The notes beneath the pieces are model-generated. The model saw only the letters and a program-made list of their open reading frames with translations, did not search any database and had not been told where the DNA came from. A program made the position numbers and the translations under genes. From Pseudoxanthomonas suwonensis J47 (GTDB taxonomy: Bacteria; Pseudomonadota; Gammaproteobacteria; Xanthomonadales; Xanthomonadaceae): 44,953 bases of DNA. Positions 7,281-15,556 of the stretch are shown one piece after another; positions within the stretch are counted from its first letter, which is position 1; each line of letters begins with the position of its first letter. The stretch is taken from positions 1 through 44,953 of the forward strand of contig NZ_KI911331.1 of assembly GCF_000513955.1 (NCBI RefSeq), given 5' to 3'.

Positions 7281-8824
7281 GGGCTGGGTCCGAAGAAGCT
7301 GCTGTTGACGACGCGGCGATCGCGGCCGTCCTCGCTCTCGACGACGAAACGGATCTCGCGGCGGCCGCCGGTGCCTTCCTCGGCGGTGACGGTCAGCGCG
7401 ACCGGCAGCACCTGCTCGGGACCGGCCTCGACCACCACCGGGCCGGGCAGGGACAGGCCGGCGTCCGCCGGTTCGAGGGTGATGCGGAAGCTGCGGGTTT
7501 CCTGGCTCTTGTTGATCAGCTTGAGGGTGTAGTCGTTGGCCACGCCGGCGGCGGTCTCGCGGTACAGCGCGTTGCGGTCGCGCAGGACCTCGGCGATCAG
7601 CTCGCTGCGGTGGGCCACGCCCCACGCCCAGGCGCCGCACAGCGCCAGCAGCAGGAAGCCGTAGACGAAGATGCGCGGGCGCAGGACGCGGGTCGGCTTG
7701 CCGTCGATCGCGTTCTGCGTCGCGTAGCGGATCAGGCCGCGCGGATAACCCATCTTGCCCATGACCTCGTCGCAGGCGTCGATGCAGGCGCCGCAGGCGA
7801 TGCACTCGTACTGCAGGCCGTTGCGGATGTCGATGCCGGTCGGGCAGACCTGCACGCAGATCGTGCAGTCGATGCAGTCGCCCAGCTCCTCGTAGGAGAA
7901 CTTCGGCAGCGGCTCGGGCTTGTCGCCGACGCCGCCGAGGGTGATGGTGCCGTGCGCCTGCAGCCGGTTGTCGGCGGCGGTCGGGTGCGCGCTGGCGCGG
8001 AACACGTAGTCGTACGCGGTCTTCGGGTCGAGCAGGCCGCGGGCGCGCTCGAGCACGCTGCCGAGGCCGCGCTTGCGCGGGCCGCGCGGCTCGCCGCGCA
8101 TCGGGTCGTAGGCGATCAGCAGGGTGTTGCGGTCGAACATCGCGCTCTGGAAGCGCGCGTACGGGCACATGTACTTGCACACCTGCTCGCGCAGGAAGCC
8201 GGCGTTGCCCCAGGTGGCGAAGGCGTAGAAGAACACCCAGAAGGTCTCCCACCCGCCCCATTCGAACGGCACGATGCGCGAGGCCAGGTCGGTGATCGGG
8301 GTGAAGAAGCCGACGAAGGTGAAGCCGGTCCACAGCGCGAACACCGCCCACAGGAAGTGCTTGGCGCCCTTGCGCAGGATCTTCTCCCGGCCCCAGGGCG
8401 CGGCGTCCAGCTTCATCCGCCTGGAGCGGTCGCCCTCGGTCCAGCGCTCCATCCACAGGAACACTTCGGTCCACACCGTCTGCGGGCAGGCGTAGCCGCA
8501 CCACAGGCGTCCGGCCAAGGCGGTGAAGAAGAACAGCGACAGCGCGGCGATGATCAGCAGCAGCGCCAGGAACAGGAAGTCCTGCGGCCAGAAGGCCAGG
8601 CCGAACACGTAGAACTTGCGCGCCGGCAGGTCGAACAGCACCGCCTGGCGGCCGTCCCAGCGCAGCCACGGGAACACGTAGAACATGCCCAGCAGCCAGA
8701 CCACCGCGGCCACGCGCAGGCGGTTGAAGCGGCCGGACACGTCGCGCGGATAGATCTTGCGCTCGCTGACGTAGAAGGAGTTGCCCTGGTCGTCGACCAC
8801 GTCCAGGGGAATGCGTTTGCTCAT
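7277..8824 (-). CDS. ccoG: Polyferredoxin CcoG (cupric reductase of cbb3 assembly)
   Basis: The product is 515 aa. CcoG is a membrane-bound iron-sulfur protein shown in other bacteria to reduce Cu(II) to Cu(I) for cbb3 assembly. Membrane segments in the first 220 residues carry the motifs CGYACPQTVW and CKYMCPYARFQSAMFD. A double 4Fe-4S ferredoxin domain follows with CIDCTICVQVCPTGI and CIACGACIDACDEV. The C-terminal periplasmic domain is Ig-like. The chosen ATG (8824) gives the standard N-terminus MSKRIPLDVV, with an AGGACGG ribosome site upstream. A 199-bp gap separates it from the preceding small gene, so it may also have its own promoter. Confidence 0.95.
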   Translation of the reverse strand: MSKRIPLDVVDDQGNSFYVSERKIYPRDVSGRFNRLRVAAVVWLLGMFYVFPWLRWDGRQAVLFDLPARKFYVFGLAFWPQDFLFLALLLIIAALSLFFFTALAGRLWCGYACPQTVWTEVFLWMERWTEGDRSRRMKLDAAPWGREKILRKGAKHFLWAVFALWTGFTFVGFFTPITDLASRIVPFEWGGWETFWVFFYAFATWGNAGFLREQVCKYMCPYARFQSAMFDRNTLLIAYDPMRGEPRGPRKRGLGSVLERARGLLDPKTAYDYVFRASAHPTAADNRLQAHGTITLGGVGDKPEPLPKFSYEELGDCIDCTICVQVCPTGIDIRNGLQYECIACGACIDACDEVMGKMGYPRGLIRYATQNAIDGKPTRVLRPRIFVYGFLLLALCGAWAWGVAHRSELIAEVLRDRNALYRETAAGVANDYTLKLINKSQETRSFRITLEPADAGLSLPGPVVVEAGPEQVLPVALTVTAEEGTGGRREIRFVVESEDGRDRRVVNSSFFGPSP

Positions 8825-9023
8825 GGCTGCCGTCCTGGCGTCGGCGCGCCGGCGCGAGGCGTCGACGGACCGGTAGGGATGGGGTGGCTTGCGTTCATGT
8901 CTGGGGATTGGCCGCGCGCGCGACCTGGAAGCCGGATTCCGGCTTCCATACCCGACCAGTATCCGCAAACCGGGGGGGTGCGCCAGACGACAAATTGTCG
9001 CAGTCCGGCGTCCGCCCGGGCGG
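8825..9023 (-). other. Gap upstream of ccoG with two inverted repeats
   Basis: Two palindromes are visible. GGAAGCCGGA (8927-8936) pairs with TCCGGCTTCC (8938-8947), a perfect 10-bp inverted repeat about one base. CGACAA (8988-8993) pairs with TTGTCG (8995-9000). Neither is followed by a T-run on the minus strand. No FNR box (TTGAT-N4-ATCAA) is present here. They could be a regulator site or an RNA hairpin partly separating ccoNOQP from ccoGHIS expression. Confidence 0.4.
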
Positions 9024-9320
9024 TCAGTCCGGCGGCAGGGCGCGATTGAAGCGGCTGGAGGGTCTCAGCAGGATCCAGGTGAACAGGCTCGACGAGGCGG
9101 TCGCGACCCAGAAAACGAAGAAGCCCAGCGTGTAGCCGAGCTCCCGGGTCAACTTCAGGTCTGGAAACGTCAGGTCCCGCAGCGCCAGCGGGTCGACGAA
9201 GGCGAAGAACACCATCGTCGCCACGCCGGCGGCGAAGAAGCTCGGCCAGGCTATGGCCCCCACGCGCTGCGCGAGCGGACGTGGGGGGTGGTCAAAGCGC
9301 GGCTCGCTGAAGTCGGTCAC
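9024..9320 (-). CDS. Small two-helix membrane protein coupled to ccoP, function unknown
   Basis: The product is 98 aa from a GTG start. That codon overlaps the ccoP stop as GTGA (9317-9320), so it is translated with the oxidase subunits. Two hydrophobic segments are clear: PSFFAAGVATMVFFAFVDPL (about 26-45) and LGYTLGFFVFWVATASSSLF (about 61-80), joined by a charged loop. There are no cysteines or heme motifs. I do not recognise a named family. Position and topology suggest a role in stability, assembly or regulation of cbb3 oxidase, which is an inference from context only. Confidence 0.8.
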   Translation of the reverse strand: MTDFSEPRFDHPPRPLAQRVGAIAWPSFFAAGVATMVFFAFVDPLALRDLTFPDLKLTRELGYTLGFFVFWVATASSSLFTWILLRPSSRFNRALPPD

Positions 9321-10252
9321 TGAGTTCCCTGCTGGCTCCCTTTCCCGGCTCCATTTGACAGCGACCAGACGTAGGCTGCAACCAGGCGGGCACGGGTCTC
9401 GCCGAGGAGCTCGCGGTGGGCAGGCATGCTGCCGTGGCGGCCCTGGGTGATCGTGCGGTGCAGGCTCTCGCGGCTGTTGCCGTACAGCCAGTAGTCGTCG
9501 GTCAGGTCGGGCGCACCGAGGTCCTGGTTGCCCTTGCCGTCGACGCCGTGGCAGGCGGCGCACACGCCCTCGTACAGCTTCCTGCCCTGGGCGGCCATGA
9601 AGTTGTTCTGCATGGCCGCCGGATCGGACAGGGTGCGGACGTAGGCGATGGTGTAGTCCACCGCTTCCGGGCCGCCCATGCCGGTCAGGACCGTGCCCCA
9701 CTCGGGCATGATGCCTTCACGGCCGTCCAGCACGGTCTCGAGGATGCGGTCCGGGGAACCGCCCCAGTGCCAGATGTCGTCGGTCAGGTTCGGGTAGCCG
9801 ACGGCGCCCTGGCCGGCCGAGCCGTGGCAGGTGGCGCAGGTGTTGCTGAAGATCGAGCGGCCCAGGGCCAGCGCCTTCGGGTCGCGGGCCAGCGCGTCGA
9901 TCGCCTGGCCGGCGAACGGCGCGAAGGTCTTCTCCAGCTTGGCGTCTTCCACCGCCTTCTCGGCCGCGTACTCCTGCTTCGAGCTCCAGCCGCTGTAGCC
10001 GCCGATGCCGCCCAGGCCGCCGAACCAGAAGAAGTAGCCGACGCCGAAGACGATGGTCAGGTAGAACAGGTTGATCCACCACTTCGGCAGCGGCTTGTTG
10101 TACTCGGTGATGTCGCCGTCCCACACGTGGGAGGTGTCTTCCGGCTTCGGGTCGCCGGGACGACGGCGCGAGGTCCACCACAGCAGCCACACGTAGCCGA
10201 CGATGTTGATGGCCACCAGGGCGATGACGTACCAGGTCCAACCACTTTTCAT
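9317..10252 (-). CDS. ccoP: cbb3-type cytochrome c oxidase diheme subunit III
   Basis: The product is 311 aa. CcoP is the membrane-anchored diheme c-type cytochrome that feeds electrons into the oxidase. Two N-terminal helices flank the family segment DGDITEYNKPLPKWWINLFY. Two heme-binding motifs follow, CATCH and CAACH, each with a downstream methionine ligand candidate (GIMPEWG and GSMPAHR). The ATG overlaps the ccoQ stop (ATGA). The stop overlaps the GTG of the following small gene. Confidence 0.97.
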   Translation of the reverse strand: MKSGWTWYVIALVAINIVGYVWLLWWTSRRRPGDPKPEDTSHVWDGDITEYNKPLPKWWINLFYLTIVFGVGYFFWFGGLGGIGGYSGWSSKQEYAAEKAVEDAKLEKTFAPFAGQAIDALARDPKALALGRSIFSNTCATCHGSAGQGAVGYPNLTDDIWHWGGSPDRILETVLDGREGIMPEWGTVLTGMGGPEAVDYTIAYVRTLSDPAAMQNNFMAAQGRKLYEGVCAACHGVDGKGNQDLGAPDLTDDYWLYGNSRESLHRTITQGRHGSMPAHRELLGETRARLVAAYVWSLSNGAGKGSQQGTQ

Positions 10253-10404
10253 GCCACGTTCCCCCTGTCCTCAACGGCTTCGCCATCGTCGAGCGGCAGC
10301 AGTGCCGCTTCGTCGAACGCCTTCCTGCGCTTCGGGCTCCAGGCCCAGATCCAGCTGCCGATGAACAGCACCAGCAGCGCCGCGGTCGAGATTCCACCGA
10401 TCAT
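10249..10404 (-). CDS. ccoQ: cbb3-type oxidase subunit CcoQ
   Basis: The product is 51 aa. CcoQ is a single-helix accessory subunit that stabilises the core complex. It reads [20 protein letters not shown] followed by the typical [18 protein letters not shown] and an acidic tail. Both ends overlap their neighbours as ATGA, with ccoO upstream and ccoP downstream. Confidence 0.95.
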   Translation of the reverse strand: MIGGISTAALLVLFIGSWIWAWSPKRRKAFDEAALLPLDDGEAVEDRGNVA

Positions 10405-11033
10405 TGCTGGCCTCCCCGCGGGGCGTGCTTGCCCAGCGCCTGCAGGTAGGCGACCACCGCGTCGAGTTCGGTCTTGCCTTCGACCTCGGCCGGGGCCTGC
10501 GCGATCTGCTCGTCGGTGTACGGGTCGCCGAGGGCCTTGAGCGCGGACATGCGCCTGGCCACGGTGGCGCCGTCGACCTGGTTCTTCTCCAGCCACGGGA
10601 AGGCCGGCATGTTCGACTCCGGCACCACGTCGCGCGGGTTGTTCAGGTGCACGCGGTGCCAGTCGTCGGAATAGCGGCCGCCGACGCGGGCCAGGTCGGG
10701 ACCGGTGCGCTTGGAGCCCCACTGGAAGGGACGGTCGTAGACCGATTCGCCGGCCAGCGAGTAGTGGCCGTAGCGCTCGGTCTCGAAGCGCAGGGTGCGG
10801 ACCATCTGCGAGTGGCAGTTGTAGCAGCCTTCGCGGATGTAGACGTCGCGGCCGGCCAGCTGCAGGGCGGGATACGGCTCCACGCCCTCCAGCGGCTCGA
10901 TCGCCTCGGCCTGGAACATCAGCGGCACGATCTGGGCGAGGCCGCCGAAGGAGATGGCGACCGCGATCAGCACGGCCATCAGGCCGACGTTCTTCTCGAC
11001 TTTCTCGTGGGGATTCTGGTTGTGTTCGCTCAT
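10401..11033 (-). CDS. ccoO: cbb3-type cytochrome c oxidase monoheme subunit II
   Basis: The product is 210 aa. CcoO is the membrane-anchored monoheme cytochrome c. An N-terminal helix ([20 protein letters not shown]) precedes the heme motif CYNCH within [18 protein letters not shown]. The family stretch [20 protein letters not shown] and the methionine-ligand region [11 protein letters not shown] follow. It lies 9 bp after the ccoN stop. Confidence 0.97.
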   Translation of the reverse strand: MSEHNQNPHEKVEKNVGLMAVLIAVAISFGGLAQIVPLMFQAEAIEPLEGVEPYPALQLAGRDVYIREGCYNCHSQMVRTLRFETERYGHYSLAGESVYDRPFQWGSKRTGPDLARVGGRYSDDWHRVHLNNPRDVVPESNMPAFPWLEKNQVDGATVARRMSALKALGDPYTDEQIAQAPAEVEGKTELDAVVAYLQALGKHAPRGGQQ

Positions 11034-11042
11034 GGTTATGCC

Positions 11043-12482
11043 TCAGGCGCGCGCTTGGGAGGCGTCGACCGGCAGCACCGGCTGCGGCGCGATCGCGGGG
11101 GCGGCGCGGTAGGTACGCACCAGGTTCCAGGCCATCACGCCCATGCCCGCCAGGACCAGGACGCCACCCAGCAGGCGGATCAGGTAGTACGGATAGGTCG
11201 CGTTGAGCGCCTCGGCGAAGCTGTAGGTCAGCGTGCCGTCGTCGTTGGTGGCGCGCCACATCAGGCCCTGCATCACGCCGGCGATCCACATCGAGGCGAT
11301 GTAGAACACCACGCCCAGGGTGTGCATCCAGAAGTGCACGTCGATCGCCTTGACCGAGTACATCTGCTCGCGGCCCAGCAGCTTGGGCATCAGCGAGTAG
11401 ACCGCGCCGATCGAGATCATCGCCACCCAGCCCAGCGCGCCGGCGTGGACGTGGCCCACGGTCCAGTCGGTGTAGTGGGACAGCGAGTTCACCGTCTTGA
11501 TCGACATCATCGGGCCTTCGAAGGTCGCGATCATGTAGAAGGAGACGGCCACGATCAGGAACTTCAGGATCGGGTCGGTGCGCAGCTTGTACCAGACGCC
11601 CGACAGGGTCATCACGCCGTTGATGGCGCCGCCCCAGGACGGGGCCAGCAGGATCAGCGAGAAGACCATGCCCAGCGACTGCGCCCAGTCGGGCAGCGCG
11701 GTGTACAGCAGGTGGTGCGGGCCGGCCCACATGTACACGGCGATCAGCGCCCAGAAGTGCACGATCGACAGGCGGTAGGAGTAGATCGGGCGGCCGGCCT
11801 GCTTCGGCACGAAGTAGTACATCATGCCGAGGAAGCCCGCGGTCAGGAAGAAGCCCACCGCGTTGTGGCCGTACCACCACTGCACCATCGCGTCGACGGC
11901 GCCGCTGTAGACCGGGTAGGAATGCAGCAGGTCGGACGGGATGGCGATGTTGTTGACGATGTGCAGCAGCGCCACCGCCAGGATGAACGCGGCGTAGAAC
12001 CAGTTCGCCACGTAGATGTGCTTGACCCGGCGCTTGGCGATCGTGCCGATGAAGAGGACCGCGTAGGCGACCCAGACCACGGCGATCAGGATGTCGATCG
12101 GCCAGATCAGCTCGGCGTACTCCTTGCCCTGGGTCAGGCCGAGCGGCAGGGTGATGGCCGCCAGCACGATGATCAGCTGCCAGCCCCAGAACACGAAGGC
12201 CGCCAGGCCGTCCGAGATCAGCCGCACGTGGCAGGTTCGCTGCACCACGTGGAGGCTGGTCGCGAACAGCGCGCTGCCGCCGAACGCGAAGATCACCGCG
12301 TTGGTATGCAGCGGCCGCAGCCGGCCGTAGCTGAGCCAGGGCAGATCGAAATTCAGCGCCGGCCAGTAAAGCTGGGCGGCGATGATCACGCCCACCAGCA
12401 TGCCCACGATGCCCCAGACCACGGTCATGACCGCGAACTGGCGCACCACCTTGTCGTTGTAAGTCCCCTGCACGCTTTGCAT
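11043..12482 (-). CDS. ccoN: cbb3-type cytochrome c oxidase catalytic subunit I
   Basis: The product is 479 aa. CcoN is the heme-copper subunit that reduces O2 and pumps protons with high O2 affinity. Twelve membrane segments are expected. Histidine ligands appear in order: [13 protein letters not shown] (low-spin heme b), [11 protein letters not shown] (CuB region), [13 protein letters not shown] (CuB pair) and [14 protein letters not shown] (heme b3 and b). It heads the ccoNOQP operon. The Shine-Dalgarno is GAGGGA before ATG 12482. An FNR box is centred 65 bp upstream of the start codon, which predicts microaerobic or anaerobic induction. Confidence 0.97.
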   Translation of the reverse strand: MQSVQGTYNDKVVRQFAVMTVVWGIVGMLVGVIIAAQLYWPALNFDLPWLSYGRLRPLHTNAVIFAFGGSALFATSLHVVQRTCHVRLISDGLAAFVFWGWQLIIVLAAITLPLGLTQGKEYAELIWPIDILIAVVWVAYAVLFIGTIAKRRVKHIYVANWFYAAFILAVALLHIVNNIAIPSDLLHSYPVYSGAVDAMVQWWYGHNAVGFFLTAGFLGMMYYFVPKQAGRPIYSYRLSIVHFWALIAVYMWAGPHHLLYTALPDWAQSLGMVFSLILLAPSWGGAINGVMTLSGVWYKLRTDPILKFLIVAVSFYMIATFEGPMMSIKTVNSLSHYTDWTVGHVHAGALGWVAMISIGAVYSLMPKLLGREQMYSVKAIDVHFWMHTLGVVFYIASMWIAGVMQGLMWRATNDDGTLTYSFAEALNATYPYYLIRLLGGVLVLAGMGVMAWNLVRTYRAAPAIAPQPVLPVDASQARA

Positions 12483-12512
12483 GCGGTCCGTCCCTCAGTA
12501 TGAACGGGGGCG

Positions 12513-12554
12513 ATGATCCCCCTGTGCGGAAGCCCGGGCATTGATCGGGATCAA
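12513..12554 (-). promoter_or_regulatory. FNR/Anr-dependent ccoN promoter
   Basis: TTGATCGGGATCAA at 12541-12554 matches the FNR consensus TTGAT-N4-ATCAA perfectly. It sits inside a longer inverted repeat with 9-bp arms (12538-12546 and 12549-12557). On the minus strand a -10-like GATCAT covers 12518-12513. If the start is at 12506, the box is centred at -41.5, exactly the class II activator position. The leader would be 24 nt. FNR-family control of cbb3 oxidase is established in many proteobacteria. Confidence 0.85.
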
Positions 12555-12771
12555 TGCCTGGAAGAGCTCGTGGGGGTACCCATGTAGGGGCCAATGCATT
12601 CAGGGCCGGCGGAAACCTCCGCCAGCCCCTCCAGCCCCGCCACCGGGTATTCCCGGCCGGGAGCATAGGCCTTCGCGGGCTGCCTGTGACCTTGTCAGAT
12701 TGTCCCGGGGTACGGCTCCGGCGGGCCACCCTGTATCGTTCAGAGGCAATGACAGCAAGGATTTGCGCCGG

Positions 12772-15501
12772 ATGAGCATCTACGCCCTGGAGTCGGTCTT
12801 CCGCCCCAAGTCGGTGGCGGTGGTCGGGGCCAGCCCCCGCGACCGCTCGGTCGGCCGGGCCGTGGTCAGGAACCTGCGCGAAGCCGGTTTCGCCGGCCAG
12901 GTCGGGCTGGTCAACCCCAAGTACCGGCAGATCGACGGCATGCCTGCGGTGGCGCGGCTGTCCGACCTGCCGTTCAAGCCCGAACTGGTGGTGGTCTCGA
13001 CCCCGGCCCTGACCGTGCCCGGGGTGATCGCCGAGGCGGTGCGGGTCGGGGCGAAGGCCGCGGTGGTGGTCAGCGCCGGCCTGGGCCAGGGCCCCGGCTC
13101 GCTGCTGGAACGCCTGCGCGACGAGGCCCGCCCGCACGGCCTGCGCATCGTCGGGCCCAACTGCCTGGGGGTGATGTCGCCGCATGCCGGACTCAACGTC
13201 AGTTTCGGCGCGCGCAGTCCACTGCCCGGCGACCTGGCCCTGGTCTCGCAGTCCGGTGCGATCGCCGCCGGCCTGGTGGAGTGGGGCGCGGCCCGTTCGA
13301 TCGGCTTCTCCGCCGTGGTCTCGCTGGGCGATGCCCTCGACGTGGACTTCGGCGACCTGCTCGACTGGTTCGCCCAGGACGTGAAGACCCGGGCGATCCT
13401 GCTCTACATCGAATCGGTGCGCGACGCGCGCAAGTTCATGTCCGCCGCGCGCGCCGCGGCCCGCGCCAAGCCCGTGGTGGTGGTCAAGTCCGGCCGCCAC
13501 GAACAGGGCGCGAAGGCCGCGGCCACCCATACCGGCGCCCTGGCCGGTTCGGACGCGGTCTACGACGCCGCCTTCCGCCGCGCCGGCCTGTTGCGGGTGC
13601 ATGCGCTGGACGAGCTGTTCGCCGCCGCCGAGACCCTCGGCCACCTGCGCAGCGCGCCCGGCCGCCGGCTGGGCATCCTCACCAACGGCGGCGGCATCGG
13701 CGTGCTCGCCGTGGACCGCCTGGTCGACCTGGGCGGCACCCTGGCCGCGCTGGACCCGGCCACGGTGGAGCGGCTCGACAGGGTGCTGCCGCCGACCTGG
13801 TCGCATGCCAACCCGGTGGACATCGTCGGCGACGCCGACGCGGCCCGCTACACCGCCGCGCTGGAAGCCATGCTCGCGGACCCGGGCAACGACGCGGTGC
13901 TGGTGATGAACGTGCCCACCGCGCTGTCCTCCTCGGAGGAAGCGGCGAAGGCGGTGGCCGGGGTGCTGGGCAAGCGCCCGCATTCGTCCAAGCCGGTACT
14001 GGGCGTGTGGCTGGGCGACCAGCCGCAGGCGCTGGCCACCCTCGGCGCCGCCGGCGTGCCCATGTACGGCACCGAGGCCGACGCGGTACGCGGCTTCATG
14101 TACCTGGTCCGCCACCGCGAGGCGCAGCAGGCGCTGATGGAGACCCCGCCGAGCCTGCCGGAGGACTTCGTGGTCGATACCGCCGCCGCGCAGGCGGTGG
14201 TCGCCCGGGCGCTGGACGAAGGCCGGCGCTGGCTGGACCCGCTGGAGGTCACCGCGCTGCTGGAGGCCTACGGCATCCCGACCACCCGCGCGGTGCTGGC
14301 CGCCGACCCGGACGCGGCGGTCGCCGCGGCGGCACCGCTGCTGGCGCAGGGCCTGCCGGTGGCGCTGAAGATCCTGTCGCCGGACATCATCCACAAGTCC
14401 GACGTCGGCGGGGTGCGCCTGAACCTGGCCAGCGAGGCCGCGGTGCGCGAGGCCGCGGCCGGCATCCTCGAGCGCGCGCGCCAGGCGCGCCCGGACGCGC
14501 GCATCGACGGCGTGATCGTGCAGCCGATGATCACCAGGCCCAAGGCCCGCGAGCTCATCGTCGGTCTCGCCGACGACCCGACCTTCGGCCCGGTGGTGGT
14601 GTTCGGCCGCGGCGGCACCGCGGTGGAGGTCATCGACGACAAGGCGCTGGCGCTGCCGCCGCTGGACCTGCGCCTGGCCCATGAACTGATCGGCCGCACC
14701 CGCGTCTCGCGCATCCTCAAGGCCTACCGCGACGTGCCGGCCGCCGACGAGCGCGCGGTGGCGCTGGTGCTGGTCAAGCTGGCGCAGCTGGCCGCCGACA
14801 TCCCGCAGGTGCGCGAGCTGGACATCAACCCGCTGCTGGCCGACCGCGACGGGGTGATCGCGGTGGACGCGCGCGTGGCGATCGCGCCGTGGGAGGGCCC
14901 GGTGCAGAAGGGCCCGTGGCATTCGCGCTTCGTCGTGCGCCCGTATCCGAAGGAATGGGAGCGCATGGAGCAGCTCCCGCACGGCCGGCGCATGTTCGTG
15001 CGCCCGGTGCGGCCGGAGGACGAGGAGCTGTTCCGCGAGTTCTTCTCCAGGGTCACCGAGGAGGACCTGCGCCTGCGCTTCTTCTCGGCGGTGCGCCACT
15101 TCAGCCACGAGTTCATCGCGCGCCTGACCCAGATGGACTACGCGCGCTCGATCGCGCTGGTGGCGCTGGATCCGGACAGCGGCGAGATGCTCGGCGCGGT
15201 GCGCCTGCTCGCCGACGCCAACTACGAGCGCGGCGAGTACGGGATCCTGGTGCGCTCGGACCTCAAGGGCCACGGCATCGGCTGGCGGCTGATGGAGATC
15301 ATGATCGAGTGGGCCGGCAGCATCGGCCTGAAGACGGTCGAAGGCCAGGTCCTGCGCGAGAACGTGACCATGCTGGCCATGTGCCAGCACCTGGGTTTCA
15401 GGATCACCCCGGACCGCGACGACCTGACCATGACCGACGTGGTCCTGGACGTGGCCACCGCCATGGCCGCGCGCGCCGGCCGCGAGGGCAGCCCCGCGTA
15501 G
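12772..15501 (+). CDS. Acyl-CoA synthetase (NDP-forming)-like / GNAT acetyltransferase fusion, Pat-like
   Basis: The product is 909 aa. Domain order: CoA-binding Rossmann domain (about 1-130), succinyl-CoA-ligase-like domains (about 150-460) with VSQSGAIAAGL, ATP-grasp domain (about 485-700) with ALKILSPDIIHKSDVGGVRL and ELDINPLLA, and a C-terminal GNAT domain (about 735-900) with the acetyl-CoA loop RSDLKGHGIGWRLM. This is the architecture of protein lysine acetyltransferase Pat/PatZ, which acetylates acetyl-CoA synthetase and other enzymes. Unlike what I recall of the enteric PatZ, the catalytic-histidine motif ATHTGALAGSD is kept here (His253), so the synthetase half may be active. ATG 12772 is chosen because upstream codons overlap the regulatory gap and do not resemble the family. 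Confidence 0.88.
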   Translation: MSIYALESVFRPKSVAVVGASPRDRSVGRAVVRNLREAGFAGQVGLVNPKYRQIDGMPAVARLSDLPFKPELVVVSTPALTVPGVIAEAVRVGAKAAVVVSAGLGQGPGSLLERLRDEARPHGLRIVGPNCLGVMSPHAGLNVSFGARSPLPGDLALVSQSGAIAAGLVEWGAARSIGFSAVVSLGDALDVDFGDLLDWFAQDVKTRAILLYIESVRDARKFMSAARAAARAKPVVVVKSGRHEQGAKAAATHTGALAGSDAVYDAAFRRAGLLRVHALDELFAAAETLGHLRSAPGRRLGILTNGGGIGVLAVDRLVDLGGTLAALDPATVERLDRVLPPTWSHANPVDIVGDADAARYTAALEAMLADPGNDAVLVMNVPTALSSSEEAAKAVAGVLGKRPHSSKPVLGVWLGDQPQALATLGAAGVPMYGTEADAVRGFMYLVRHREAQQALMETPPSLPEDFVVDTAAAQAVVARALDEGRRWLDPLEVTALLEAYGIPTTRAVLAADPDAAVAAAAPLLAQGLPVALKILSPDIIHKSDVGGVRLNLASEAAVREAAAGILERARQARPDARIDGVIVQPMITRPKARELIVGLADDPTFGPVVVFGRGGTAVEVIDDKALALPPLDLRLAHELIGRTRVSRILKAYRDVPAADERAVALVLVKLAQLAADIPQVRELDINPLLADRDGVIAVDARVAIAPWEGPVQKGPWHSRFVVRPYPKEWERMEQLPHGRRMFVRPVRPEDEELFREFFSRVTEEDLRLRFFSAVRHFSHEFIARLTQMDYARSIALVALDPDSGEMLGAVRLLADANYERGEYGILVRSDLKGHGIGWRLMEIMIEWAGSIGLKTVEGQVLRENVTMLAMCQHLGFRITPDRDDLTMTDVVLDVATAMAARAGREGSPA

Positions 15502-15556
15502 CCGCGTCCTTCACGCGCGCCGCCTATCGTTGTCCGGCAACGGAAAGGAGGCGCGC

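Noticed and set aside
8927-8947. The perfect 10-bp inverted repeat upstream of ccoG as an intrinsic terminator of ccoNOQP
   Set aside because: No T-run follows on the minus strand, so termination is not supported; a protein site or RNA hairpin remains possible.
10249-15390. A 1713-codon open frame on the minus strand crossing ccoQ, ccoN and the Pat-like gene region
   Set aside because: It is an effect of about 70% GC. Only its last 51 codons (ccoQ) resemble a protein; the rest is antisense or out of frame to well-recognised genes.
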